Below are positions 1 through 8,531 of a stretch of DNA of 64,000 bases, one piece after another. Location of the stretch: assembly GCA_026874595.1 (NCBI GenBank), contig CM049313.1, forward strand, positions 47,874,159 through 47,938,158, written 5' to 3'. The position numbers and the translations under genes are program-made. Under the pieces are notes generated by a model, which saw only the letters and a program-made list of their open reading frames with translations, made no database searches and was not told the DNA's origin. This DNA is from Sipunculus nudus (lineage: Eukaryota; Annelida; Sipuncula; Golfingiida; Sipunculidae). How positions within the stretch are numbered: the stretch's first letter is position 1; every line of letters starts with the position of its first letter.

Positions 1-2338
1 TGGCGCAGTCGTACCTGAACTTGGTCGGTCGTAGTTCAACCGTGGGCAAACCGTACCCAGAACCAACTGGGCCGTACAAGAACCGTGAAACCTCGAAGTG
101 CTGCCCTGGTGAGCCGTACGTGATCCGTACCCGAAGGTTAATTTGGAAGTGTCCAGGTTCGCGCAAGATGGAACTAGGGGGTCCCTACGGGCCACTTCGG
201 CTATGGCGGTGGCACAGGGGTTCTACCAGGGCTGTGGTAGGGTTCTACTACGATTCCATTTTCACCCCGATTGACCCCGGCAAAGTATTGCACACAAAAC
301 TCCACCGGGACACGTTGCTGATTGAAGACGGTTGATCAGGATTGATTACGGGTCACTAGGTTCGAGTACGTTCTAACTAGGATTGGCTTCGATTAACTAC
401 GGAGTCAAACCGTAGTGCCACCGGGACGGCAAAACCGGGAATGTATGACTATAGCCTAAAGAATGCCAACATGGTTCCCGTAGGTAATAGACCGCTAGTC
501 CCGCTTGTTAGCATTCTCACTGAAATCATGTATTCAAGTAGTCTCTTACAAAGACACACGGTGGCGCTCGCAACCTCCGTCGAAGCCTGTGGAAGAGGCT
601 AGTATTCAAGTAGTCCACACTTGGACCTTCGTGTCCTATGATATTTCTCTGCTGTACGCACATTATAGTGGGGGGCCCCGGCAACCAGTTGTTTCAATTA
701 ATGTAAAAGTTACTTTTTGCTATCAAGTTAAAGCTAGGATTCTACACGACAACTTTAGTCCGAGTGGACAACGATCATTCCACTAGGTTGCACTTGGGGA
801 CTTTATGAATTTGAAGCCTCTCTGATGTCTAAAATGGAAAGATTAAACGGTATATATCGAATGAATTGTTGGCCCAGTTTGAATATAATTGGTCATACCT
901 GCTTACTTATAAAAGTCCGGGTAAACAATGGTAAGCAAACGGTCACTAGGGCGCGCGCTGGGGTATTTAATACCGGAGAAAAAAACGAAAATAAATGGGT
1001 AAAATCGTGCCACATGTGGTATACGAGTATCACACGTTGTATTTATTTTATCTGAAAGCCACCTATTCATTAAAAAAAACGACCACGAGTCTGCAAAAAT
1101 TCTTGTTTTCGAGATGTTTTACACGATGCTTTTGTTTTTCTATATCATAAGGAAAAAATGATATATATCTCAAATGATGATGTTGGCAACATGTTCTGCG
1201 TTACATGCTTTTAAGTGAAAACTCATTTTTAAAGCGTTGCATGCATTGTCTTCTATTTTTTGACTGTTTGTAGGTTAGAGGGATCTATTTCCAGGTCCTG
1301 TCAAGGCCGGCCCTTTTCTGGCGCCAAGAGAGAGAGCAGCCATTAAATATTGTAGGGTATTTTCCATGTACAGTATGACCTCTTCACTTGGTTGATGCTT
1401 TCTTTTTTTTCAGGTAGGGTTGTTTGATTGAGCTCTCTTTGCTGTACATTATGTGTATGAGGTGGTTCCTACGTTTTTCCTGGAAAGGTTCCGGCATTGT
1501 TTTACCGCATGTGGCGTGCTGTACGTAGTTTTAAGTGAGTTAGTCCCTTGGGAATTAGATCTTGTTTCCTACTTTGCGTCAGGCAGTACAGATTCTTATC
1601 AACCTTTGCCAGTTTTTTTCTCCCTCAAATTATGTTACATATTACGTTTTCGAATGTAATTTTATCTTTAATCTGATAGATTATTATCTTACCAAATAAT
1701 TGGCACACTTGTGTCACAAGTTCACCGGAGTTTACTTAGCTATAATATACTTCTCATACACAAAAATCCGTCCATTTCATTTCTGGTAATTTAAGTCATT
1801 TTTGTGAAGTATTTCCATAAAGTTGTCCCCATATGAGAATCCACAGTACTTGTCTGATGCAATAAAGCAGTTTATTCAAGGTTGGAACCTCATTACTGAT
1901 GTACACTCCTACTTATCACACTAAGGATGCATTCATCAACCTGCGATAATTGGGTTTCCCTGTTGGGTCTGTTTTATTTACCAGGGTTGCATAACTTTTT
2001 ATTTTCTGTTCCTTCCAACTTTACTCATGACACTGTGCGTTCACCAACTTGGAACACACGTAGCTTCTACAGTTGTTTCTTTAACTTTCTCCACAGAGAT
2101 TGCAGGGTGGCCGAGTTGATTTACTCTTTCAAAATATGGAGTTACATTCAGTATAATACCTCTTGCCTGACTGGTTATATACTCCTTAAAACCTTTTGAC
2201 AGAGCTTTTTTTCTGTCTTCTTGTTTCCTTTTTTTTACTTGTTGATGGTGTTGCTGACATTTCGTGCATTAGAGGAGTGTAAATATTGTTACGGAACCTA
2301 ATAACAACAGATCACGTAATCATGACGAGAACAAATTT
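1..2338. other. Non-satellite flank, no gene recognised
   Basis: This is single-copy-looking sequence to the left of the LTR and the array. The first ~480 bases look richer in G+C than the rest; from about 500 on it is AT-rich with many T runs. Open frames reach at most 104 codons (21-335, starting at a non-ATG codon). None has recognisable domains, a signal peptide or protein-like composition over a convincing length, and I see no splice-linked exon series. Small repeats are present: a 13-base direct repeat at 531-543 and 603-615, and the 9-mer TGTTACGGA at 2287 and 2339. I cannot assign a function. It could be intergenic DNA or decayed transposon sequence. Confidence 0.6.
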
Positions 2339-2443
2339 TGTTACGGAGATAAAAAAAAAAAAAACAGATTTCGCAACACTAGGCAGCGTGAAATGTTTAG
2401 GGGAATGTGAAGTCAGTGGTTGTGTGTTAACAAATAATTATAG

Positions 2444-2449
2444 TTTATT
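2444..2449 (-). terminator. Candidate polyadenylation signal AATAAA of the LTR
   Basis: The minus strand carries AATAAA about 105 bp before the proposed LTR end and downstream of the TATA-like box, so the U3-R-U5 order is consistent. AT-rich DNA makes this hexamer common, so weight is low on its own. Confidence 0.3.
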
Positions 2450-2816
2450 CTTAGAAAAATCCTAACATTACAATACACTAAATCAATACGGTTACACAGT
2501 ATAATAATAAAATGTACAGGACCATAGTGTCCGGATCCTAAGCCCTGATTTCTGGATACCACCACTGTCACAGCTCAACAAGAGACCCTCAACACAAATA
2601 TTCCAGATGAACAGTTCATGGAAATCTTCTCAGAGAATAGTCCAATTTGATCGCGATGACAATCTGTTGTAATCCAAAAGTGGAGACAATCCATATAAAG
2701 CCCGAAGAATATCTATAGCTCTTCAATTATCGAAAAGGCCCCAAAACTAACGAGAGAGTCACACTCTTTCGTGTCCGCTGGTATTTTTCCCTCTGCCGGC
2801 CCCAAACACAGCCGTC

Positions 2817-2823
2817 ATTTATA
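2817..2823 (-). promoter_or_regulatory. TATA-like box of the LTR
   Basis: The minus strand reads GCTATAAATGAC here. It lies in the first 40% of the LTR counted from its 5' end at 3132, where a U3 promoter is expected. Two TTTATAAA-like palindromes near 3043 and 3110 (one in each 67-bp copy; the second reads ATTATAAA) are alternatives. Assignment depends on the LTR call. Confidence 0.3.
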
Positions 2824-3002
2824 GCTTTTTCATCTTAAGCCAAGGACTGTTCATTCTGGAACATTCCGAAGAACATAACAATACGCGTGCGCCCACAGCG
2901 CCTGAACAGACCCGAACCATCTATAACACAAAGAACTCTGCGTCTTCACGTTTCACACTTCACACGCAAGCCAGAGCCCAACTCGCGCGTCTCCCATAGC
3001 AA

Positions 3003-3131
3003 GAACAGGGCTAGCGCCTGACACGAATCAGAATGCCTGCGCTTTATAAACAGATACATGTAACACAACGAACAGGGCTAGCGCCTAACACGAACCAGAA
3101 TGCCTGCGCATTATAAACAGATACATGTAAC
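3003..3131. repeat. 67-bp tandem duplication inside the LTR
   Basis: Two copies start at 3003 and 3070. Over the first 60 bases they differ at three positions (18, 26 and 41). The second copy runs into the end of the proposed LTR. Tandem duplications are common in the U3 part of LTRs, which is where this falls in the minus orientation, and each copy includes a TATAAA core. Confidence 0.85.
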
Positions 3132-3132
3132 A

Positions 3133-3180
3133 ATTTATTGTCTGATCAGGACAGGTATACCATTCAAACTAACTTAAAAT
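3133..3180. other. Short spacer between LTR and array edge
   Basis: About 48 bases of AT-rich sequence follow the proposed LTR. It starts with the ATTT that would be the target duplication. I see no satellite similarity before about 3181. Confidence 0.4.
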
Positions 3181-3319
3181 CAGGTTGGAGTGTAACAAGA
3201 TGCATAATATATCTAATGCAAAGTATCAGTCATGTGCTGAAGAAACTGCTTTCATTTGGGACCGCTGAAAAGTTATCATTTTCATATATATTCTGTAATT
3301 AAAACAGATCGGCTGTTGG
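3181..3319 (+). repeat. Probable decayed outermost satellite remnant
   Basis: CAGGTTGGA at 3181 matches the segment that follows the TTCATTT tract in the edge monomers near 4422-4431. The end of the segment keeps ACAGAT and CGGC in the order seen just before the CCCC box of normal monomers. The middle is not alignable by eye. I read it as a partial, heavily mutated monomer; chance similarity cannot be excluded. Confidence 0.4.
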
Positions 3320-3597
3320 GCCCAGTACCTTGTTGTGCTTATGTTATAACGCATCATTAGCATTCACAGGTACAAGGCTCGATTGGCCTATGTTTTCAAT
3401 CGTGAAACACTGTAATTTTGTTTCTTGGGTTCTTTCTTACACTGACTTAAACGGTTTAGGCCCCTCAATTCAGGCAAAGATTAAATCAATCTGTCCGTAA
3501 CACCCTTGGGTGCTAGTTCCGGAATGCACCAGTGCCCTCAGGTTCCACAAGACAACTGCTGGCAATGGCTTCCAATTCAACACTAGGGTGTCTTTAT

Positions 3598-3635
<38 letters not shown>

Positions 3636-3692
3636 ATGGCCGAAGGGATACGATTGATTATAAAAAAAAATAGATGTTTGGTCTTCGATTAA
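3320..3692 (+). repeat. Diverged edge monomer 1, with A tract
   Basis: The CCCAGTACC box, the GCATCATTAGCATTCACAGG box, the GGGTGCTAG box and TTCCACAAGAC occur in the same order as in the core monomer. Length is 373 bp, longer than the core because of a pure A tract (3600-3633) and extra bases after the GTACAAG segment. Divergence is high throughout, as expected at an array edge that exchange no longer homogenises. Confidence 0.85.
3600..3633 (+). repeat. Poly(A) tract, 34 A
   Basis: An uninterrupted run of 34 A lies inside edge monomer 1, followed by TAATGG. At the corresponding place core monomers have only five A (CCACAAAAATG). It may be slippage of that short run or the tail of a small retroposed insert; no target-site duplication is clear. 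Confidence 0.95.
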
Positions 3693-3970
3693 ATCCAGTA
3701 CCTTGTAGTGTTTATGTTAAAATGCATCATTAGCATTCGTATTCTTTTACCTCTTTGATGAACTGGATAAAACATGTTTAGACTTCTTCATTTCAAACTG
3801 GATTCAAGCATTCTTGCTGTAGTATCCGCAGGTTCTAGTTGCGGAAAACGACAGCTCCTTCGGGTTCCACAAAACAACTTCCATAAAATGACCAAAGTAA
3901 TTCCCACCGGCGGTTCTGCTAGCATCATACAGTCGGAATAAGCTAGAACGGTTGCAGCTACGTTGATTAA
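3693..3970 (+). repeat. Diverged edge monomer 2, shortened
   Basis: It opens TCCAGTACCTTGTAG and retains the CATCATTAGCATTC segment, the TTCATTTCA tract, a degraded GCAGGTTCTAG and GGTTCCAC. Length is 278 bp: about 50 bp is missing after CATTAGCATTCG, where core monomers have the CACAGGTACTAG to CCGATAACAC segment. Confidence 0.8.
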
Positions 3971-4238
3971 GCCCAGTATCTTTTGGTGCTTATGTTAAAA
4001 CGTAACAACAGGTAAAAGACTCGATCGGCATGTAAAACATGTTTAAGCTTCTTCATTTCAAGATGGATTGAAGCAAGGATGCAGTAGTACCCTTAGGTGC
4101 TAGTTGTAGATAACGTCAGTTCCTTAGGGTTCCACGAGACCACTGCCATAAAATGACCCATGTATTTCAGTCTGCGGACCTGCTAACACCATCAGTACAG
4201 TCGGTAGAAGCTATAACTGTTGCAGCTTCAGGAAATAA
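3971..4238 (+). repeat. Diverged edge monomer 3, shortened
   Basis: It opens GCCCAGTATC, keeps CTCGATCGGC, the TTCATTTCA tract, AGTACCCTTAGGTGCTAG and GGTTCCACGAGAC. Length is 268 bp; the deletion overlaps that of edge monomer 2 but is not identical. The central dyad-like box is intact. Confidence 0.8.
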
Positions 4239-4605
4239 GCCTAGTACCTTGTGGTGTTTATGTTGAAACGCATCATTAGCAGACACAGGTACAAGACTCG
4301 ATCGGCCGGTAACCTTTTCTATTGAAAACGCTGTGATTCAATCACTCGGACAACGTCGTCTTCGTCTCATTTCTTTCTTGGTCCCGTTGATACATTGTTT
4401 AACATGTTCATGCATCTTCATTTCAGGTTGGATTGAAGCAATCTTACTGTAGTACCCATAGGTGCTAGTTGAAAAACACACCAGTGCCTAGGGCTCCACA
4501 AGATAACTGCCACGAAAAATTATGATGAAAATACCGTCTCAGGTCTTATATGATACCATCATTATAGCTGGCAGAAGCTATTACAGATGAAAGTTTGGCG
4601 ATAAA
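4239..4605 (+). repeat. Diverged edge monomer 4, long form
   Basis: Length is 367 bp. About 40 bp not present in the core monomer lies between the GGTAACCTTTT segment and CATTTCTTTCTTGG. Both dyad-like boxes are present, the first ending GGTGTT. The right half is already close to the core consensus, so this monomer spans the transition from decayed edge to homogenised array. Edge monomer 1 has a comparable insert, suggesting that the ancestral monomer was longer than 328 bp. Confidence 0.85.
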
Positions 4606-4933
4606 CCCCAGAACCTTGTGGTGCTTATGTTTCTATGCATCATAAGCATTCACAGGTACTAGACTTAATCAGCCGATAACACTTTCGATCTTTCCTTTTG
4701 TTTCTTGGTCTCCTTGATAAATTAATTAAAATGTTCATTCTGCTTCATTTCAGGCTGGTTTGTAGCAATCTTACTGTAGTACCCCTAGGTGCTAGTTGAA
4801 AAATACACCAGTGCCTACGGGCTCCACAAGACCACTGCCACAAAAATGTCCTATGAAAATACCGTCTCAGGTCCTATATGATACCATCTTTATAGTTGCC
4901 AAAAGCTATTACAGATGAAACTTCGACGATCAA
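4606..4933 (+). repeat. First near-core monomer
   Basis: This 328-bp monomer opens CCCCAGAACC and has the core length. It leads directly into the first 322/327 pair, so the left limit of the homogenised array falls here. Confidence 0.8.
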
Positions 4934-7900
4934 CCCCAGTACCTTGTGGTGCTTATGTTTCTATGCATAATTAGCATTGACAGGTACTAGACTTAATCAG
5001 CCGATAACATTTTCGGTCTTTCATTCTTTTGGTCTCTTTGCAAAAATTAATCAAAATGTTCGTGCTGGTTCATTTCTGGCTGGATTGTAGCAATCTTACT
5101 GTAGTACCCTTTGGTCCTATTTATAAATACACCAGTGGTTAGGGCTCCATTAGATAACTGCCTCAAAATGTCCTATGAAAATACCGTCTCAGGTCGTATT
5201 AGATACCATCATTATTGTTGGCAGAAGCTATTTCAGATGAAACTTGGGCGATAAACCCCAGTACTTTGTGGTGCTTATGTTTCTATGCATCATTAGCATT
5301 CACAGGTAGTATAATTAATCAGCCGATAACATTTTCGATGTGTCATTTGGTTTCTTGGTCTCTTTGATAAAGTAATTGAAATGTTCGTCCTGCTTTATTT
5401 CTGGCTGGATTGTAGTAATCTTACTGTAGTACTCCTAAGATCAATAGAAAAATACACCAGTGCCTACGGGCTCCACAAGACGACTGCCACAAAAATGTCC
5501 GATGAAAATACCGTCTCAGGTCCTATATGATACCATCTTTATAGTTGCCAGAAGCTATTACAGATGAAATTTCGGCGATAAACCCCAGTACCTTGTGGTG
5601 CTTATGTTTCTATGCATCATTAGCATTCACAGGTACTAGAATCAATCAGCCGATAACACTTTCGATCTGTCATTTTGTTTCTTTTTCTCCCTGATAAATT
5701 CATTAAAATGTTCATTCTGCTTCATTTCAGGCTGGTTTGTAGCAATCTTACTGTAGTACCCTTAGGTGCTAGTTGAAATATACAACAGTGCCTACGGGCT
5801 CCACAAGACCACTGCCACAAAAATGTCCGATGTAAATACCGTCTCAGGTCCTATATGATACCACCTTTATAGTTGCCAGAAGCTATTACAGATGAAATTT
5901 CGGCGATAAACCCCAGTACCTTGTGGTGCTTATGTTTCCATGCATCATTAGCATTCACAGGTACTAGACTTAATCAGCCGATAACACTTTCGATTTTTAA
6001 TTTTGTTTCTTGGTTTCTTTGATAAAGTAATTAAAATGTTCATTCTGCTTCATTTCAGGCTGGTGTGTAGCAATCTAACTGTAGTACCCTTAGGTGCTAG
6101 TTGAAAACTACACAAGTGCCTACGGGCTCCACAAGACCACTGCCACAAAAATGTCCGATGAAAATACCGTCTCAGGTCCTATATGATACCATCTTTATAG
6201 TTGCCAGAAGCTATTACAGATGAAATTTCGGCGATAAACCCCAGTACCTTGTGGTGCTTATGTTTCTATGCATCATTAGCATTCACAGGTACTAGACTTA
6301 ACCAGCCGATAACACTTTCGATCTTTTCTTTTGTTTCTTGGTCTCCTTGATAAATTTAAAAATGTTCATTCTCATTCATTTCAGGTGGTTTGTAGCAATC
6401 TTGCTGTAGCACCCCTAGGTGCTAGTTGAAAAATACACCAGTGCCTACGGGCTCCACAAGACCACTGCCACAAAAATGTCCGATGTAAATACCGTCTCAG
6501 GTCCTATATGATACCACCTTTATAGTTGCCAGAAGCTATTACAGATGAAATTTCGGCGATAAACCCCAGTACCTTGTGGTGCTTATGTTTCTATGCATCA
6601 TTAGCATTCACAGGTACTAGACTTAATCAGCCGATAACACTTTCGATTTTTACTTTTGTTTCTTGGTCTCCTTGATAAATTAATAAAAATGTTCATTCTG
6701 CTTCATTTCAGGCTGGTTTGTAGCAATGTTACTGTAGTACCCCTAGGTGCTAGTTGAAAACTACACAAGTGCCTACGGGATCCACAAGACCACTGCCACA
6801 AAAATGTCCGATGAAAATACCGTCTCAGGTCCTATATGATACCATCTTTATAGTTGCCAGAAGCTATTACAGATGAAATTTCGGCGATAAACCCCAGTAC
6901 CTTGTGGTGCTTATGTTTCTATGCATCATTAGCATTCACAGGTACTAGACTTAATCAGCCGATAACACTTTCGATCTTTCCTTTTGTTTCTTGGTCTCTT
7001 TGATAAATTCATTAAAATGTTCATTCTGCTTCATTTCAGGCTGGTTTGTAGCAATCTTACTGCAGTACCCCTAGGTGCTAGCTGAAAAATACACCAGTGC
7101 CTACGGGCTCCACAAGACCACTGCCACAAAAATGTCCGATGTAAATACCGTCTCAGGTCCTATATGATACCATCTTTATAGTTGCCAGAAGCTATTACAG
7201 ATGAAATTTCGGCGATAAACCCCAGTACCTTGTGGTGCTTATGTTTCTATGCATCATTAGCATTCACAGGTACTAGACTTAATCAGCCGATAACACTTTC
7301 GATTTTTACTTTTGTTTCTTGGTCTCCTTGATAAATTAATAAAAATGTTCATTCTGCTTCATTTCAGGCTGGTTTGTAGCAATCTTACTGTAGTACCCCT
7401 AGGTGCTAGTTGAAAAATACACCAGTGCCTACGGGCTCCACAAGACCACTGCCACTAAAATGTCCGATGAAAATACCGTCTCAGGTCCTATATGACACCA
7501 TCTTTATAGTTGCTAGAAGCTATTACAGATGAAATTTCGGCGATAAACCCCAGTACCTTGTGGTGCTTATGTTTCTATGCATCATTAGCATTCACAGGTA
7601 CTAGACTTAATCAGCCGATAACACTTTCGATCTTTCCTTTTGTTTCTTGGTCTCCTTGACAAATTCATTAAAATGTTCATTCTGCTTCATTTCAGGCTGG
7701 TTTGTAGCAATCTTACTGTAGTACCCCTAGGTGCTAGTTGAAAAATACACCAGTGCCTAAGGGCTCCACAAGACCACTGCCACAAAAATGTCCGATGAAA
7801 ATACCGTCTCAGGTCCTATATGATACCATCTTTATAGTTGCCAGAAGCTATTACAGATGAAATTTCGGCGATAAACCCCAGTACCTTGTGGTGCTTATGT

Positions 7901-8531
7901 TTCTATGCATCATGAGCATTCACAGGTACTAGACTTAATCAGCCGATAACACTTTCGATTTTTACTTTTGTTTCTTTGTCTCTTTGATAAATTAATTTAA
8001 ATGTTCATTCTGCTTCATTTCAGGCTGGTGTGTAGCAATCTTACTGTAGTACCCCTAGGTGCCAGTTGAAAACTACACCAGTGCCTACGGGCTCCATAAG
8101 ACCACTGCCACAAAAATGTCCGATGAAAATACCGTCTCAGGTCCTATATGATACCATCTTTATAGTTGCCAGAAGCTATTACAGATGAAATTTCGGCGAT
8201 AAACCCCAGTACCTTGTGGTGCTTATGTTTCTATGCATCATTAGCATTCACAGGTACTAGACTTAATCAGCCGATAACACTTTCGATCTTTCCTTTTGTT
8301 TCTTGGTCTCCTTGTTAAATTCATTAAAATGTTCATTCTGCTTCATTTCAGCCTGGTTTGTAGCAATCTTACTGTAGTACCCCTAGGTGCTAGTTGAAAA
8401 ATACACCAGTGCCTACGGGCTCCACAAGACCACTGCCACAAAAATGTCCTATGAAAATACCGTCTCAGGTCCTATATGATACCATCTTTATAGTTGCCAG
8501 AAGCTATTACAGATGAAACTTCGACGATCAA
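4934..8531 (+). repeat. Higher-order block, 11 monomers, 3598 bp
   Basis: Monomer lengths: 322, 327, 328, 328, 325, then six of 328. The 327-bp member has GCTATTTCAG and CAGCCGATAAC, the form otherwise found only right of 29.4 kb. The part from 5583 matches 12123-14415 (offset 6540 at its start, 5884 at its end) with two extra monomers here (656 bp). Shared private markers include TTTCCATGC (5938 and 12478) and CAATCTAACTG (near 6073 and 12613). Confidence 0.85.

Larger units (their letters stand above)
2339..3132 (-). mobile_element. Probable solo LTR of an LTR retrotransposon
   Basis: Seen: the segment begins TGTTAC and ends GTAACA, a 6-bp inverted terminal pair with TG...CA ends, and is flanked on both sides by ATTT (2335-2338 and 3133-3136), a possible 4-bp target duplication. 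On the minus strand the order fits an LTR: a TATAAAT box about 310 bp in (2817-2823), then AATAAA about 685 bp in (2444-2449), then a T-rich tail before the end. The 794-bp length is normal for an LTR. No gag or pol coding sequence and no second LTR lies on either side within the window, so recombination to a solo LTR is inferred. TG...CA ends with a 4-bp duplication suit Ty3/gypsy-like elements, but the family cannot be named. A chance match of a 4-bp AT-rich duplication remains possible. Confidence 0.5.

Noticed and set aside
21-335. 104-codon open frame at the left edge, with several PY dipeptides
   Set aside because: No ATG start, no recognisable domain and low-complexity-like composition. 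The PY pattern follows a recurrent CCGTAC-type short sequence in the DNA. Not enough to call a gene.
1927-2199. 90-codon open frame, and others at 505-786, 825-1055 and 1453-1659
   Set aside because: Lengths are expected by chance in this DNA; no conserved motifs, no supporting exon structure, aromatic and cysteine-rich composition typical of translated AT-rich non-coding sequence.
2287-2338. TGTTACGGA at 2287 as the true LTR boundary
   Set aside because: The bases next to it (AATAT) do not match those after 3132 (ATTTA), while the boundary at 2339 gives a 4-bp ATTT duplication.
3494-3502. TCCGTAACA near 3494, the reverse complement of TGTTACGGA at 2287 and 2339, as an alternative LTR end
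   Set aside because: It aligns in register with CTGTAGTACCC of the satellite, so it belongs to edge monomer 1 and not to the transposon.
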